DNA from: Planctomycetota bacterium
GTDB lineage: Bacteria > Planctomycetota > Phycisphaerae > Phycisphaerales > SM1A02
NCBI GenBank assembly: GCA_021414025.1
Contig: JAIOPG010000002.1
Coordinates: 558,001-622,000 of the forward strand
Direction of reading: 5' to 3'
DNA: 64,000 nt
Shown here: piece by piece, positions 1 to 7,497 of the stretch
How positions within the stretch are numbered: the first letter of the stretch is position 1
How the letters are laid out: each line of letters begins with the position of its first letter
Notes under the pieces: model-generated
The model's input: only the letters and a program-made list of their open reading frames with translations
The model's database searches: none
Told to the model about the DNA's origin: nothing
Program-made: the position numbers and the translations under genes

Positions 1-414
1 TACAAAGTGCGCGCGACGAACGCCTCTGGGTCCACCGACTCCAACACCATCAGCATCGATGTCCCGGTAAATATTTGTGCATCCGCAAATTTGCCTGGAA
101 ACTTCACGCTATCGAATCAGACTCCGATCTGCGACACCACTCCGCCTGCAAACCCGGCAATTACACTCAATTGGACCCAATCGAATGGAGCGACAACTTA
201 CGCCGTTTATCGCAACAGCAGCCTTTACGCTTCATCCATTACTGGGCTTACATTTTACAACAATGCAAACATGACGGCGGGGCAAACATACACCTACAAA
301 GTGCGCGCGACGAACGCCTCTGGGTCCACTGACTCTAACACCATCAGCGTCGATATCCCAGTAAATATTTGTGCATCCGCAAATTTGCCTGGAAACTTCA
401 CGCTATCGAATCAA
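1..414 (+). repeat. Near-identical tandem DNA repeat inside the FN3-like region
   Basis: Bases 1-120 and 295-414 differ at only 6 positions, a 294-base period equal to one 98-residue repeat. Identity falls off sharply after base 120 of the unit, so only the repeat junction (end of one FN3 unit, start of the next) is homogenised. The window starts inside the repeat, so more copies may lie upstream. Confidence 0.9.
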
Positions 415-3400
415 ACGCCATTTTGCAATTTTGATCCGCCTGCGACACCAGAGATCGATTTAAACTGGACAGCCTCGAGCGGCGTAGCGACTTATCAGGT
501 GTGGCGTGATGGCGTTCCGTATAGCCAAAACCAAACACAACAATATTTCTACAACCAGATCAATCTGTCACCGGGGCAAACATACACCTACACGGTGCGC
601 GCGACTAACTCATTCGGGTCTACTGACTCAAATGCGATTGTCGTCACTATTCCGGCCAATATATGTTCAGCTACGAATCTGCCCGGAAATTTTACACTAT
701 CAACTCCGACGCCAATTTGCGACCCCACCCCTCCCGCAAAACCCGCAATTCCTCTCGGTTGGACGGCCTCAAGTGGTGCGGCGACTTATACCATGTTTCG
801 CAATGGCAGCCCCTATGCGTCTACCACGGGATTGACGTTTCTCAACAATGCTAATTTGATTGCCGGACAAACATACTCCTATATGGTGCGCGCAACAAAT
901 ACTATCGGATCAACAGATTCAAATACAATTAGCGTTGTAATACCTGAAAATATTTGCATTACTTCTGACTGCCCAGCAGGAGAGATTCGTGACTGCAATG
1001 GTAATTGTGCGCCGGCAGCCTGGGCAAGTGATGCATATTGCGACAATGGCTACTACTGGTACAACGGGGTCTCAATTAACTTTGACTGTTCCAAATATAA
1101 TAGTGACGGTGGAGCTTGTATAAATGTCCCTGGATTGTCCGAGCCGGCAGCCCACAGCAAGCCTCTGCCGACCATATGTATCCCGCAGGATCCTCCAACT
1201 CCAACCCAAAAAAACCTTGTTGAAATTGTCCATGGACGCAATACAAGTGACGATGCTTATCGCGGTGTTTGGAAAGCAATGGCAGATAGGATTCGTTCTC
1301 AGCTCGGATCAGATTGGCAAGTGGTTGCTCACAACTGGACTCAAGAGTCAAATCATGGAGTTGGATCCGTGCTTTCGTATGCAGCTACGCAAGGTACTTA
1401 TGTTGGAAAAGCAATAGCAGCGGGGCATTACGACCATGTTCATTTAATCGGCCACAGCGCTGGTGCTATGGTCATTGCCACGGCAGCATTCTGGATCAAA
1501 CATCCAGATGGGGATCCATATTCCACTCCAACAAATACGGTGATTCATACAACTTATCTAGATGCATATACAGGAATATGGGAAGGGCTTTGGACCGGAC
1601 AAATATACGGAGCGAATGCAAATTGGTCGGATCAATATTACTCAAAAGAACCAAGGGATTCAGAGTGCTATGGCCCTTATGGAGACATATATCATGATCA
1701 ATGCTCGACATATCTATATACAGAAGCGGTACTTCCATTATGCCATAATGTCGATATTACCGAATTGGATCAGTCGTATTCGCCTGTATGTCTCTCGACG
1801 CACTCTTGGCCACACAAGTTCTACCGATACTCAATCACGGGTGAAACCTCCGAATTAGGGTGCTCTTCCTGCGGCATACGGTATTGGTGCTACGATCCGC
1901 CATTCCAGACCTATGCCCCGTACGGCTTTGGCTTAAGCAAAGAGAAATTGGGTTCGGCATGGGGATCGACTGTAGCGGACGACAGATATATACGTGGTGC
2001 GAACGTTGCTTTGGGGGGGGCAGATTTGGTTGCGCCACCGGATGCGACTGCATCATTTCAATTTCGCATTAACGAATCTATTGCTGTGGCGGGTGTCCCA
2101 TTCACTACTAGTCCTGGAAATGCAGTGGCAGTCACGGCAAACGGTTGTTCTTTGACAATTCCGGGAAGGCCTGTGCCGGAATCAGCATGGATTAGCATTC
2201 AATTTACTCCCTCATTTAAGACGAACATTGTTCAGTTCGAACTTGGATTCTTGGGTGATGCTGGAGTATTCACTGCATACGTTGACGGAGAAGAGTTGCT
2301 AAAATTTGAGCCGAGTTTGATGAAGCCCGGTGTTACTATACAGAACTTACAATGCGATACTGATTTAAACCCGGGAACAACACACACGCTTTCGTTTCGA
2401 CTGGATGAGATACCCCCTGGGTCTATATCTGTCGTATTACAAAACATGCATTCTGGATGGGCAGGATTCGCGCCATTGGAAAATGGGACTGTCGTAGCTT
2501 GGGGTGCAGGAATGACAAATTCGGATTATCCTAACTACGGCCAATCACTCGTTCCTGCAACTCTTGGTCCATGTAAAGCGGTTGCTGCGGGCTCCTATCA
2601 CTCTCTTGCAATTCAGGAAGATGGGAAAGTCGTGGGTTGGGGCGCAATTTCTGGTTACAACTACGGCCAATCCATTGTTTCTGCAAATCTTGGTCCTTGT
2701 AAAGCAATTGCTGCAGGCAACATCCATTCTGCAGCTATTCAGGACAATGGAACCGTTGTGGCTTGGGGTGATGATTATGCCGGTAAATGCGATGTTCCTG
2801 CAACTCTTGGTCCTTGCAAAGCAATTGCAACTGGTTCTGACCATACTGTCGCATTACAAGAAAGTGGAATAGTTGTGGGATGGGGAAACAACAGTGAGGG
2901 TCAAGCCAAAGTGCCGGTATCACCTGCGGCTTGCAAAGCAGTTGCGGCGGGAAACCACACCGTTGCGTTGCAGGAAAATGGAATAGTTCTGGCTTGGGGA
3001 AACAACTACTCCGGTCAATGCGATGTGCCAGAAACTCTTGGAGCTTGCAAGGCAATTGTTGCGGGTCTCCAATATAACTCTATAGGAGGGCATAACGTCG
3101 CTTTGCGGGAAAATGGAACAGTAGTGGCTTGGGGTGACAACTACTCCGGTCAATGCGATGTGCCAGCAACCCTTGGTGTGTGTAAGGCAATTGCTGCAGG
3201 GAGTTTCCATTCGGTTGCAATTAAGGAGGATGGCACGGTCGTGGCTTGGGGAACGGGTTACCAAAATGACGGCCACTCAATAGTGCCGCCAAATCTCGGA
3301 CCTTGTAAAGCTATCGCTGCAGGATTTGACCACACGGTTGCAATCCTTGAAGATGGAAATGTAGTGGCATGGGGGTACAACGGCTACGGAGAAACTAACG

Positions 3401-4371
3401 TACCCGTGAATCTGGGTGCTTGTAAGGCAGTTGCTGCTGGCGGGAATAATTATTACGGTGGGCACACCGTAGCGCTGCAAGAAAATGGAAGTGTTGTGTG
3501 TTGGGGTGCAAATAGCTACGGGCAATGTAATGTGCCAGTAAATCTTGGTGCTTGTAAGGCAATTGCTGCAGGTGAGTACCACACTGTGGCTCTAACTGAA
3601 AATGGAACCGTAGTTGCTTGGGGTGACAACTACTCGGGACAATGCGATATACCTGCGCCTCTTGGGGTCTGTAAAGCTATTGCAGCAGGTAATTACCATA
3701 CAGTTGCAATTCGGGAAGATGGAGCCATTGTTATTTGGGGTGACAACGGCTACCAACAATCCACGGTGCCAGTATCGCCGGGTGTCTGTAAAGCAATTTC
3801 AGCAGGCGGTAATCATACTTTGGCACTAAAGGAAATCGGAACAGTCGTTGCCTGGGGTAACAACTACTTGGGTCAATGCAATGTGCCCGTGAATCTTGGG
3901 CCCTGTAAGGCAGTAGCTGCGGGAGGGGGACACTCAGTGGCTCTAAAAGAAGACGGAACGGTCGTCGCATGGGGTAGCAACATGTGGGGTCAATGTAACG
4001 TGCCAGCAAATCTGGGGACTTGCAAAGCAATTGCCGCAGGTTCAGATCACACCGTGGTAATTAGGGATGATGGAACGGTCGTGGCTTGGGGAACGAGTTT
4101 CCAAAATTACGGCCAATCAATAGTGCCGCCTAATCTTGGAGCCTGCAAAGCAGTTGCAGCCGGATTTGGTCACACTCTTGGAATCCAATCTCCCTCTGTA
4201 CCGTGCCCGTCCGACCTTGACGGCTCGGGCGAAGTTGATGGTGGAGACATTGGTCTGATCCTTCTTGATTTTGGACCATGCAACGGCTGCTCCACCGACC
4301 TGGATGGATCAGGTGAAGTTGATGGTGGTGACATCGGACTCGTGTTGCTCGATTTCGGACCGTGCCCGTGA
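1..4371 (+). CDS. Giant secreted modular protein (FN3-like, lipase-like, RCC1 repeats, dockerin-like tail), 5' partial
   Basis: The reading frame is open from base 1, so the true start lies upstream and 1456 residues are visible. Counting codon 1 at base 1, residues 27-319 are three FN3-like repeats of 97-98 residues that each end in NIC, preceded by the tail of a fourth. A Cys-rich linker (about 319-375) has the 'CNGNC' pattern. Residues about 405-600 resemble an alpha/beta hydrolase, with the nucleophile elbow GHSAG at 484-488. Fourteen RCC1-type repeats (about 817-1399) follow. The end carries two copies of 'DLDGSGEVDGGDIG' (from about 1401), an EF-hand/dockerin-like calcium motif seen at the C-termini of planctomycete exported proteins. 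The role is probably extracellular binding plus ester hydrolysis, but the substrate is unknown. It is visibly less GC-rich than all its neighbours. Its stop lies 6 bases from the convergent SIMPL gene. Confidence 0.85.
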   Translation, partial: YKVRATNASGSTDSNTISIDVPVNICASANLPGNFTLSNQTPICDTTPPANPAITLNWTQSNGATTYAVYRNSSLYASSITGLTFYNNANMTAGQTYTYKVRATNASGSTDSNTISVDIPVNICASANLPGNFTLSNQTPFCNFDPPATPEIDLNWTASSGVATYQVWRDGVPYSQNQTQQYFYNQINLSPGQTYTYTVRATNSFGSTDSNAIVVTIPANICSATNLPGNFTLSTPTPICDPTPPAKPAIPLGWTASSGAATYTMFRNGSPYASTTGLTFLNNANLIAGQTYSYMVRATNTIGSTDSNTISVVIPENICITSDCPAGEIRDCNGNCAPAAWASDAYCDNGYYWYNGVSINFDCSKYNSDGGACINVPGLSEPAAHSKPLPTICIPQDPPTPTQKNLVEIVHGRNTSDDAYRGVWKAMADRIRSQLGSDWQVVAHNWTQESNHGVGSVLSYAATQGTYVGKAIAAGHYDHVHLIGHSAGAMVIATAAFWIKHPDGDPYSTPTNTVIHTTYLDAYTGIWEGLWTGQIYGANANWSDQYYSKEPRDSECYGPYGDIYHDQCSTYLYTEAVLPLCHNVDITELDQSYSPVCLSTHSWPHKFYRYSITGETSELGCSSCGIRYWCYDPPFQTYAPYGFGLSKEKLGSAWGSTVADDRYIRGANVALGGADLVAPPDATASFQFRINESIAVAGVPFTTSPGNAVAVTANGCSLTIPGRPVPESAWISIQFTPSFKTNIVQFELGFLGDAGVFTAYVDGEELLKFEPSLMKPGVTIQNLQCDTDLNPGTTHTLSFRLDEIPPGSISVVLQNMHSGWAGFAPLENGTVVAWGAGMTNSDYPNYGQSLVPATLGPCKAVAAGSYHSLAIQEDGKVVGWGAISGYNYGQSIVSANLGPCKAIAAGNIHSAAIQDNGTVVAWGDDYAGKCDVPATLGPCKAIATGSDHTVALQESGIVVGWGNNSEGQAKVPVSPAACKAVAAGNHTVALQENGIVLAWGNNYSGQCDVPETLGACKAIVAGLQYNSIGGHNVALRENGTVVAWGDNYSGQCDVPATLGVCKAIAAGSFHSVAIKEDGTVVAWGTGYQNDGHSIVPPNLGPCKAIAAGFDHTVAILEDGNVVAWGYNGYGETNVPVNLGACKAVAAGGNNYYGGHTVALQENGSVVCWGANSYGQCNVPVNLGACKAIAAGEYHTVALTENGTVVAWGDNYSGQCDIPAPLGVCKAIAAGNYHTVAIREDGAIVIWGDNGYQQSTVPVSPGVCKAISAGGNHTLALKEIGTVVAWGNNYLGQCNVPVNLGPCKAVAAGGGHSVALKEDGTVVAWGSNMWGQCNVPANLGTCKAIAAGSDHTVVIRDDGTVVAWGTSFQNYGQSIVPPNLGACKAVAAGFGHTLGIQSPSVPCPSDLDGSGEVDGGDIGLILLDFGPCNGCSTDLDGSGEVDGGDIGLVLLDFGPCP
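2449..4197 (+). repeat. Fourteen RCC1-type protein repeats
   Basis: Each unit of 38-46 residues follows the pattern E-(N/D)-G-x-V-V-x-W-G, then G-Q-C-(D/N)-V-P, then L-G-x-C-K-A-(I/V)-A-A-G and H-(T/S)-V-A. RCC1 repeats normally build seven-bladed beta-propellers, so fourteen units would fit two propellers. Nearly every unit has the Cys of LGxCKA and about half also have the Cys of GQC. This pairing would allow disulfides in an exported protein. Confidence 0.85.
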
Positions 4372-4377
4372 ACGAAT

Positions 4378-5151
4378 TCACCGCTCGATGAAATACTCCA
4401 TGCTCACCACGGCCTTGGCCGACTTCTTGATGGACGAAGTGTCGTTCAGGCCGTAGTCGGACACTTCATTGGAGCCATAGGGCACAATCTGGAAAACGCC
4501 CTGCGACGCGTTGGCGAGCGTGCCGACCTTGCTGCCCGAGCCCTTGGCCAAGACCATCGCGCGGTCATATCCATTCTGCGTCGCCTTCTCCAGCAGATCC
4601 ATTTTGACGCTGTCGATCGTGCTGCAGGTGTAGGAGGGGTCGTAGGAAGTGATCGTCACGCCATCCTTCTGCAGGTCGGCGGCCTTGCGCTGCAAATCAC
4701 GCAATGCCTCGACGCGCGTCGAGGCGACGGAAATTTCCTGCGAGGCAACGTAGTGGTCGACCGCGCTCAGGGCGACGCCTTTGTCGTTCTTGACATAGAC
4801 CGTGGTCAGGGTCAGTTCGTCGAGCGAAATCTCCTCGGTTGGAAACTGATTGGTGCGAATCAGTGACTGGACCTTGTTCATCGAGGCGTCGAGCTTGGCG
4901 AAGCACTCGGCGGGTGCCGCGCCCTTGGCGCAGACACTGCCGCGCCAATTGCCCTTGTCGGAGAGCATCATGACCTCGGCCACTCCCTTCACGTGGATCG
5001 TGCGACCCGATTTGCTGTGCGAGGCGATCGCCTGCCCGACGGCCTGCGAAGAGAGCACCACGCCCAGTGCGAGCGTGGCGCCGAGCAGAAACATGCCGAG
5101 CCCGAAGTTCTTGACCAGCGGCGGAAAACGAGACAGGAAAGTTGATTTCAT
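4378..5151 (-). CDS. SIMPL (DUF541) domain protein
   Basis: The 257-residue product has an N-terminal membrane anchor or signal (about residues 12-40) followed by a SIMPL/DUF541 domain. The domain is recognised from 'SGRTIHVKGVAEVMMLSDKG' and the following alternating strands. Family members are periplasmic or membrane-anchored, and their biochemical role is poorly defined. I chose the ATG at 5151 because the minus strand has AAAGGA seven bases before it. The upstream TTG extension to 5187 lies over a promoter-like sequence. The gene converges on the giant secreted gene with a 6-base gap. An inverted repeat lies upstream (5220-5240). Confidence 0.8.
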   Translation of the reverse strand: MKSTFLSRFPPLVKNFGLGMFLLGATLALGVVLSSQAVGQAIASHSKSGRTIHVKGVAEVMMLSDKGNWRGSVCAKGAAPAECFAKLDASMNKVQSLIRTNQFPTEEISLDELTLTTVYVKNDKGVALSAVDHYVASQEISVASTRVEALRDLQRKAADLQKDGVTITSYDPSYTCSTIDSVKMDLLEKATQNGYDRAMVLAKGSGSKVGTLANASQGVFQIVPYGSNEVSDYGLNDTSSIKKSAKAVVSMEYFIER

Positions 5152-5171
5152 GACGCAGTCCTTTGCGAAAG

Positions 5172-5199
5172 ATTTTGAAGCGTTCAACGACCTTGTCGA
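5172..5199 (-). promoter_or_regulatory. Sigma70-like promoter of the SIMPL gene
   Basis: On the minus strand TCGACA (5194-5199) is separated by 16 bases from CAAAAT (5172-5177). This places transcription start near 5165, just ahead of the AAAGGA ribosome binding site and the ATG at 5151. Confidence 0.45.
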
Positions 5200-5219
5200 A
5201 CGGGGCGATGATCGTAGAG

Positions 5220-5240
5220 ATTTACCCTCAGCAGGTAAAT
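5220..5240. promoter_or_regulatory. Perfect inverted repeat ATTTACC-N7-GGTAAAT, possible operator
   Basis: The two 7-base arms match perfectly around a 7-base spacer, and an AT-rich palindrome is rare in this GC-rich sequence. It lies about 20 bases upstream of the predicted -35 box of the SIMPL gene. No T-run follows on either strand, so it is more like a protein-binding site than a terminator. Confidence 0.4.
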
Positions 5241-5268
5241 GAAAATCAATCTGATTTCAAAAAAAGTC

Positions 5269-6054
5269 TCAACCGGCGGGGGCGCTCTCGGCCACATCGC
5301 TGGTGAGCCCGCCGTAGGTCCGGCGGCGGTTGGCGAAATCCTGCAGGGCGATCTCCAGGTCCTTCTCGCCGAAGTCCGGCCAGAGGGTCTGCGTCACATG
5401 GAATTCGGCGTAGGAAATCTGCCAGAGCAGGAAGTTGCTCACGCGCATCTCGCCGGCCGTGCGAATCAGGAGGTCCGGATCGGGAAGCCCCGCGGTGAAG
5501 AGGTGCTGGGAAATGACCGACTCTGAAATGGAATCGACCGTGATCGCTCCATCCTTGGCCTTCTGTGCCAGAACTCTGCAGGCATCGGCCAACTCCGCCC
5601 TGGCTCCGTAATTCAAGGCAAGGCAAAGGGTTAAGCCGCCGCAATGAGCGGTGGCCTTCTCAGTGTCATCCAGAAGTGCCAGCACATCCGCATGCAGCCC
5701 CTCGCGCCGGCCGATCCGCCGGAAGCGGATGTTGTTGGTGAGCATCGTCGGCAGCTCCCCCTTGAGGTGCTCGCGCAGCAGCTGCATCAGGGCGGCGATC
5801 TCCGCTTGCGGCCGTTTCCAGTTTTCGCTGGAGAAGGAGTAGAGGGTGAGGGCCTGGATGCCGCGCTTGGCGCAGCTTTCGGTGATCTCGCGCACGGTCT
5901 TGCTGCCCGCCTTGTGGCCGAGCTCGCGCACCAGTCCGCGGGCCTCCGCCCATCGGCCATTGCCATCCATGATGATGGCGATGTGCCTGGGCACCAGCGG
6001 GTTGGGCCGCGTGCCGGAAATTGCAGTCGCGGGTTTGGCCGTGGTCGGACTCAT
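5269..6054 (-). CDS. uppS: Isoprenyl (undecaprenyl) diphosphate synthase
   Basis: This is a cis-prenyltransferase of 261 residues, the usual family length. It condenses isopentenyl units onto farnesyl diphosphate to make the C55 lipid carrier for cell envelope glycans. The signature 'IAIIMDGNGRWA' carries the catalytic Asp30. The second family block 'DLLIRTAGEMRVSNFLLWQ' near the C-terminus contains the diphosphate-binding Arg residues. It lies 18 bases downstream of purA on the same strand. It also has its own TACCAT hexamer 6 bases before the ATG, so it may be expressed as a leaderless message independently of purA. Confidence 0.95.
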   Translation of the reverse strand: MSPTTAKPATAISGTRPNPLVPRHIAIIMDGNGRWAEARGLVRELGHKAGSKTVREITESCAKRGIQALTLYSFSSENWKRPQAEIAALMQLLREHLKGELPTMLTNNIRFRRIGRREGLHADVLALLDDTEKATAHCGGLTLCLALNYGARAELADACRVLAQKAKDGAITVDSISESVISQHLFTAGLPDPDLLIRTAGEMRVSNFLLWQISYAEFHVTQTLWPDFGEKDLEIALQDFANRRRTYGGLTSDVAESAPAG

Positions 6055-6060
6055 GGTTCG

Positions 6061-6066
6061 ATGGTA
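6061..6066 (-). promoter_or_regulatory. Leaderless-type -10 box of uppS (TACCAT)
   Basis: On the minus strand TACCAT is followed by exactly 6 bases and then the uppS ATG at 6054. It lies in the 18-base gap after purA. No Shine-Dalgarno sequence is present. Confidence 0.5.
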
Positions 6067-6072
6067 TGCCGA

Positions 6073-7398
6073 CTAGGTGCCGGCGGCGACAAGCGTCTGG
6101 GTTCGCTCGGGGCCGACGCCGACCATCTCGATCGGAATCTTCAGGTAGGCCTCGATGCGCTCCAGGTATTTGCGGGCATTGGCCGGCAACTGGGATCGTT
6201 CGGCGGCTTCATTGATGGGTTCGCTCCAGCCCGGCAATGTTTCATAGATGGCCGTGACCCCCTGAAGACGTCGGGCGTCGGGAATGAAGCGGTCGGTTTC
6301 GCGGCCGTCGGGCAGGCGATATTTGGTGCAAATCTTCAGCTCCTTGACGCCGCTGAGCACATCCAGCAAGGTGCAGGCCACGCCGGTGGCTCCGCAGATC
6401 ATTGCCGCGTAGCGGACGGCGACCAGGTCGAGCCAGCCGATGCGCCGCGGCCTACCCGTAGTCGTTCCATATTCGCGGCCTCGATCGCGGATGCCCTGGC
6501 CGATCTCGTCCAGCAGCTCAGTCGTGAATGGTCCGGCGCCGACCCGCGTCGAGTAAGCCTTCATGATTCCCAGTACTCGGTGGATCGAACTGCCGGGCAG
6601 ACCCGTGCCTGGCGGAATGCCCAGCGTGGAGCAATTGCTGCTGGTCACGAAGGGATAAGTGCCATGGTCGATGTCGAGCAGACAGGCGTTGGCTCCCTCG
6701 AAGAGGATGCGCTTGCCCGCCTTGATGGAGTCGTGCAGGCCGTAGACCGTGTCCTTGATGTGCGGGCGAAGCGACTCGCCGGCTTTCGCAAAGCGCGTGG
6801 CTAGCGCGTCGGCATCAAGCGGCGGCGCCTTCACGCCGAGAGCTTGAAGTTCCTTGGTCCGCAGACGGCAAATCACCCGGAGCCGCTCCTGCAAATAGGT
6901 TGGGTCCAGCAGATCGCCCATGCGAATCGCGGTGGAGCGATTGATCTTGTCGCCGTAGGCCGGGCCGATGCCGCGCCGCGTGGTGCCGATCGCCAGGCTT
7001 CCAGCGTCATTCTCGGTGACGCCCGCCAGATATTCCTCCAGCGCCGCATCCTGCTCCTTGTGGTAGGGCAGCACCGCGTGGGCCCGGTCGCTGACCTGCA
7101 GATTGTCGGCTACGCGCACGCCGCGCTTGCGAAGACCGTCGATTTCCTCGAGCAGCTTCTCCGGATCCACGACCACGCCATTGCCGATCACGCAGGACTT
7201 GTCCGGGTGCAGGATGCCGCTGGGCACCAGGTGCAGTGCGTAGCGATCCTTGCCCACCACCACGCTGTGGCCGGCGTTGGCGCCGCCGTTGTAGCGCACG
7301 ATGACATCGTGCTGGCTGGTCAGAAGGTCGACGATCTTGCCTTTGCCTTCGTCCCCCCATTGAAGGCCGACGACCGCGGTGTTTTTCGATTCGTTCAC
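6073..7398 (-). CDS. purA: Adenylosuccinate synthetase
   Basis: This enzyme joins IMP and aspartate using GTP, the first committed step from IMP to AMP. The 441-residue length is typical. The N-terminal 'VVGLQWGDEGKGKIVD' is the family P-loop signature with the catalytic Asp, and 'YNGGANAGHS' follows with the catalytic His. 'GIGPAYGDKINR' and 'TSNCSTLGIPPGTG' are further family blocks. The start is GTG, chosen because it opens directly on the conserved N-terminus and is preceded by TAGCAT with a 6-base gap. The gene is divergent from hemW. Confidence 0.96.
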   Translation of the reverse strand: MNESKNTAVVGLQWGDEGKGKIVDLLTSQHDVIVRYNGGANAGHSVVVGKDRYALHLVPSGILHPDKSCVIGNGVVVDPEKLLEEIDGLRKRGVRVADNLQVSDRAHAVLPYHKEQDAALEEYLAGVTENDAGSLAIGTTRRGIGPAYGDKINRSTAIRMGDLLDPTYLQERLRVICRLRTKELQALGVKAPPLDADALATRFAKAGESLRPHIKDTVYGLHDSIKAGKRILFEGANACLLDIDHGTYPFVTSSNCSTLGIPPGTGLPGSSIHRVLGIMKAYSTRVGAGPFTTELLDEIGQGIRDRGREYGTTTGRPRRIGWLDLVAVRYAAMICGATGVACTLLDVLSGVKELKICTKYRLPDGRETDRFIPDARRLQGVTAIYETLPGWSEPINEAAERSQLPANARKYLERIEAYLKIPIEMVGVGPERTQTLVAAGT

Positions 7399-7404
7399 GG
7401 GGTC

Positions 7405-7410
7405 ATGCTA
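7405..7410 (-). promoter_or_regulatory. Leaderless-type -10 box of purA (TAGCAT)
   Basis: Minus-strand TAGCAT, then six bases, then the GTG start at 7398. There is no Shine-Dalgarno sequence. Confidence 0.5.
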
Positions 7411-7485
7411 CTACGGGAACGCCTTCGACTTGGGCGACTGTCACACGGGGCAAAATCGTTAGTTCTTGTTTTGAGCGTGAGCGTC

Positions 7486-7491
7486 TATCGT
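7486..7491 (+). promoter_or_regulatory. Leaderless-type -10 box of hemW (TATCGT)
   Basis: TATCGT, then six bases, then the GTG at 7498. The spacing supports the choice of this GTG over the other in-frame GTG at 7477. Confidence 0.5.
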
Positions 7492-7497
7492 GGACGC

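Noticed and set aside
1-414. FN3 repeats considered as a CRISPR-like or mobile repeat
   Set aside because: The 294-base period is in frame with a protein repeat and lies within one open reading frame.
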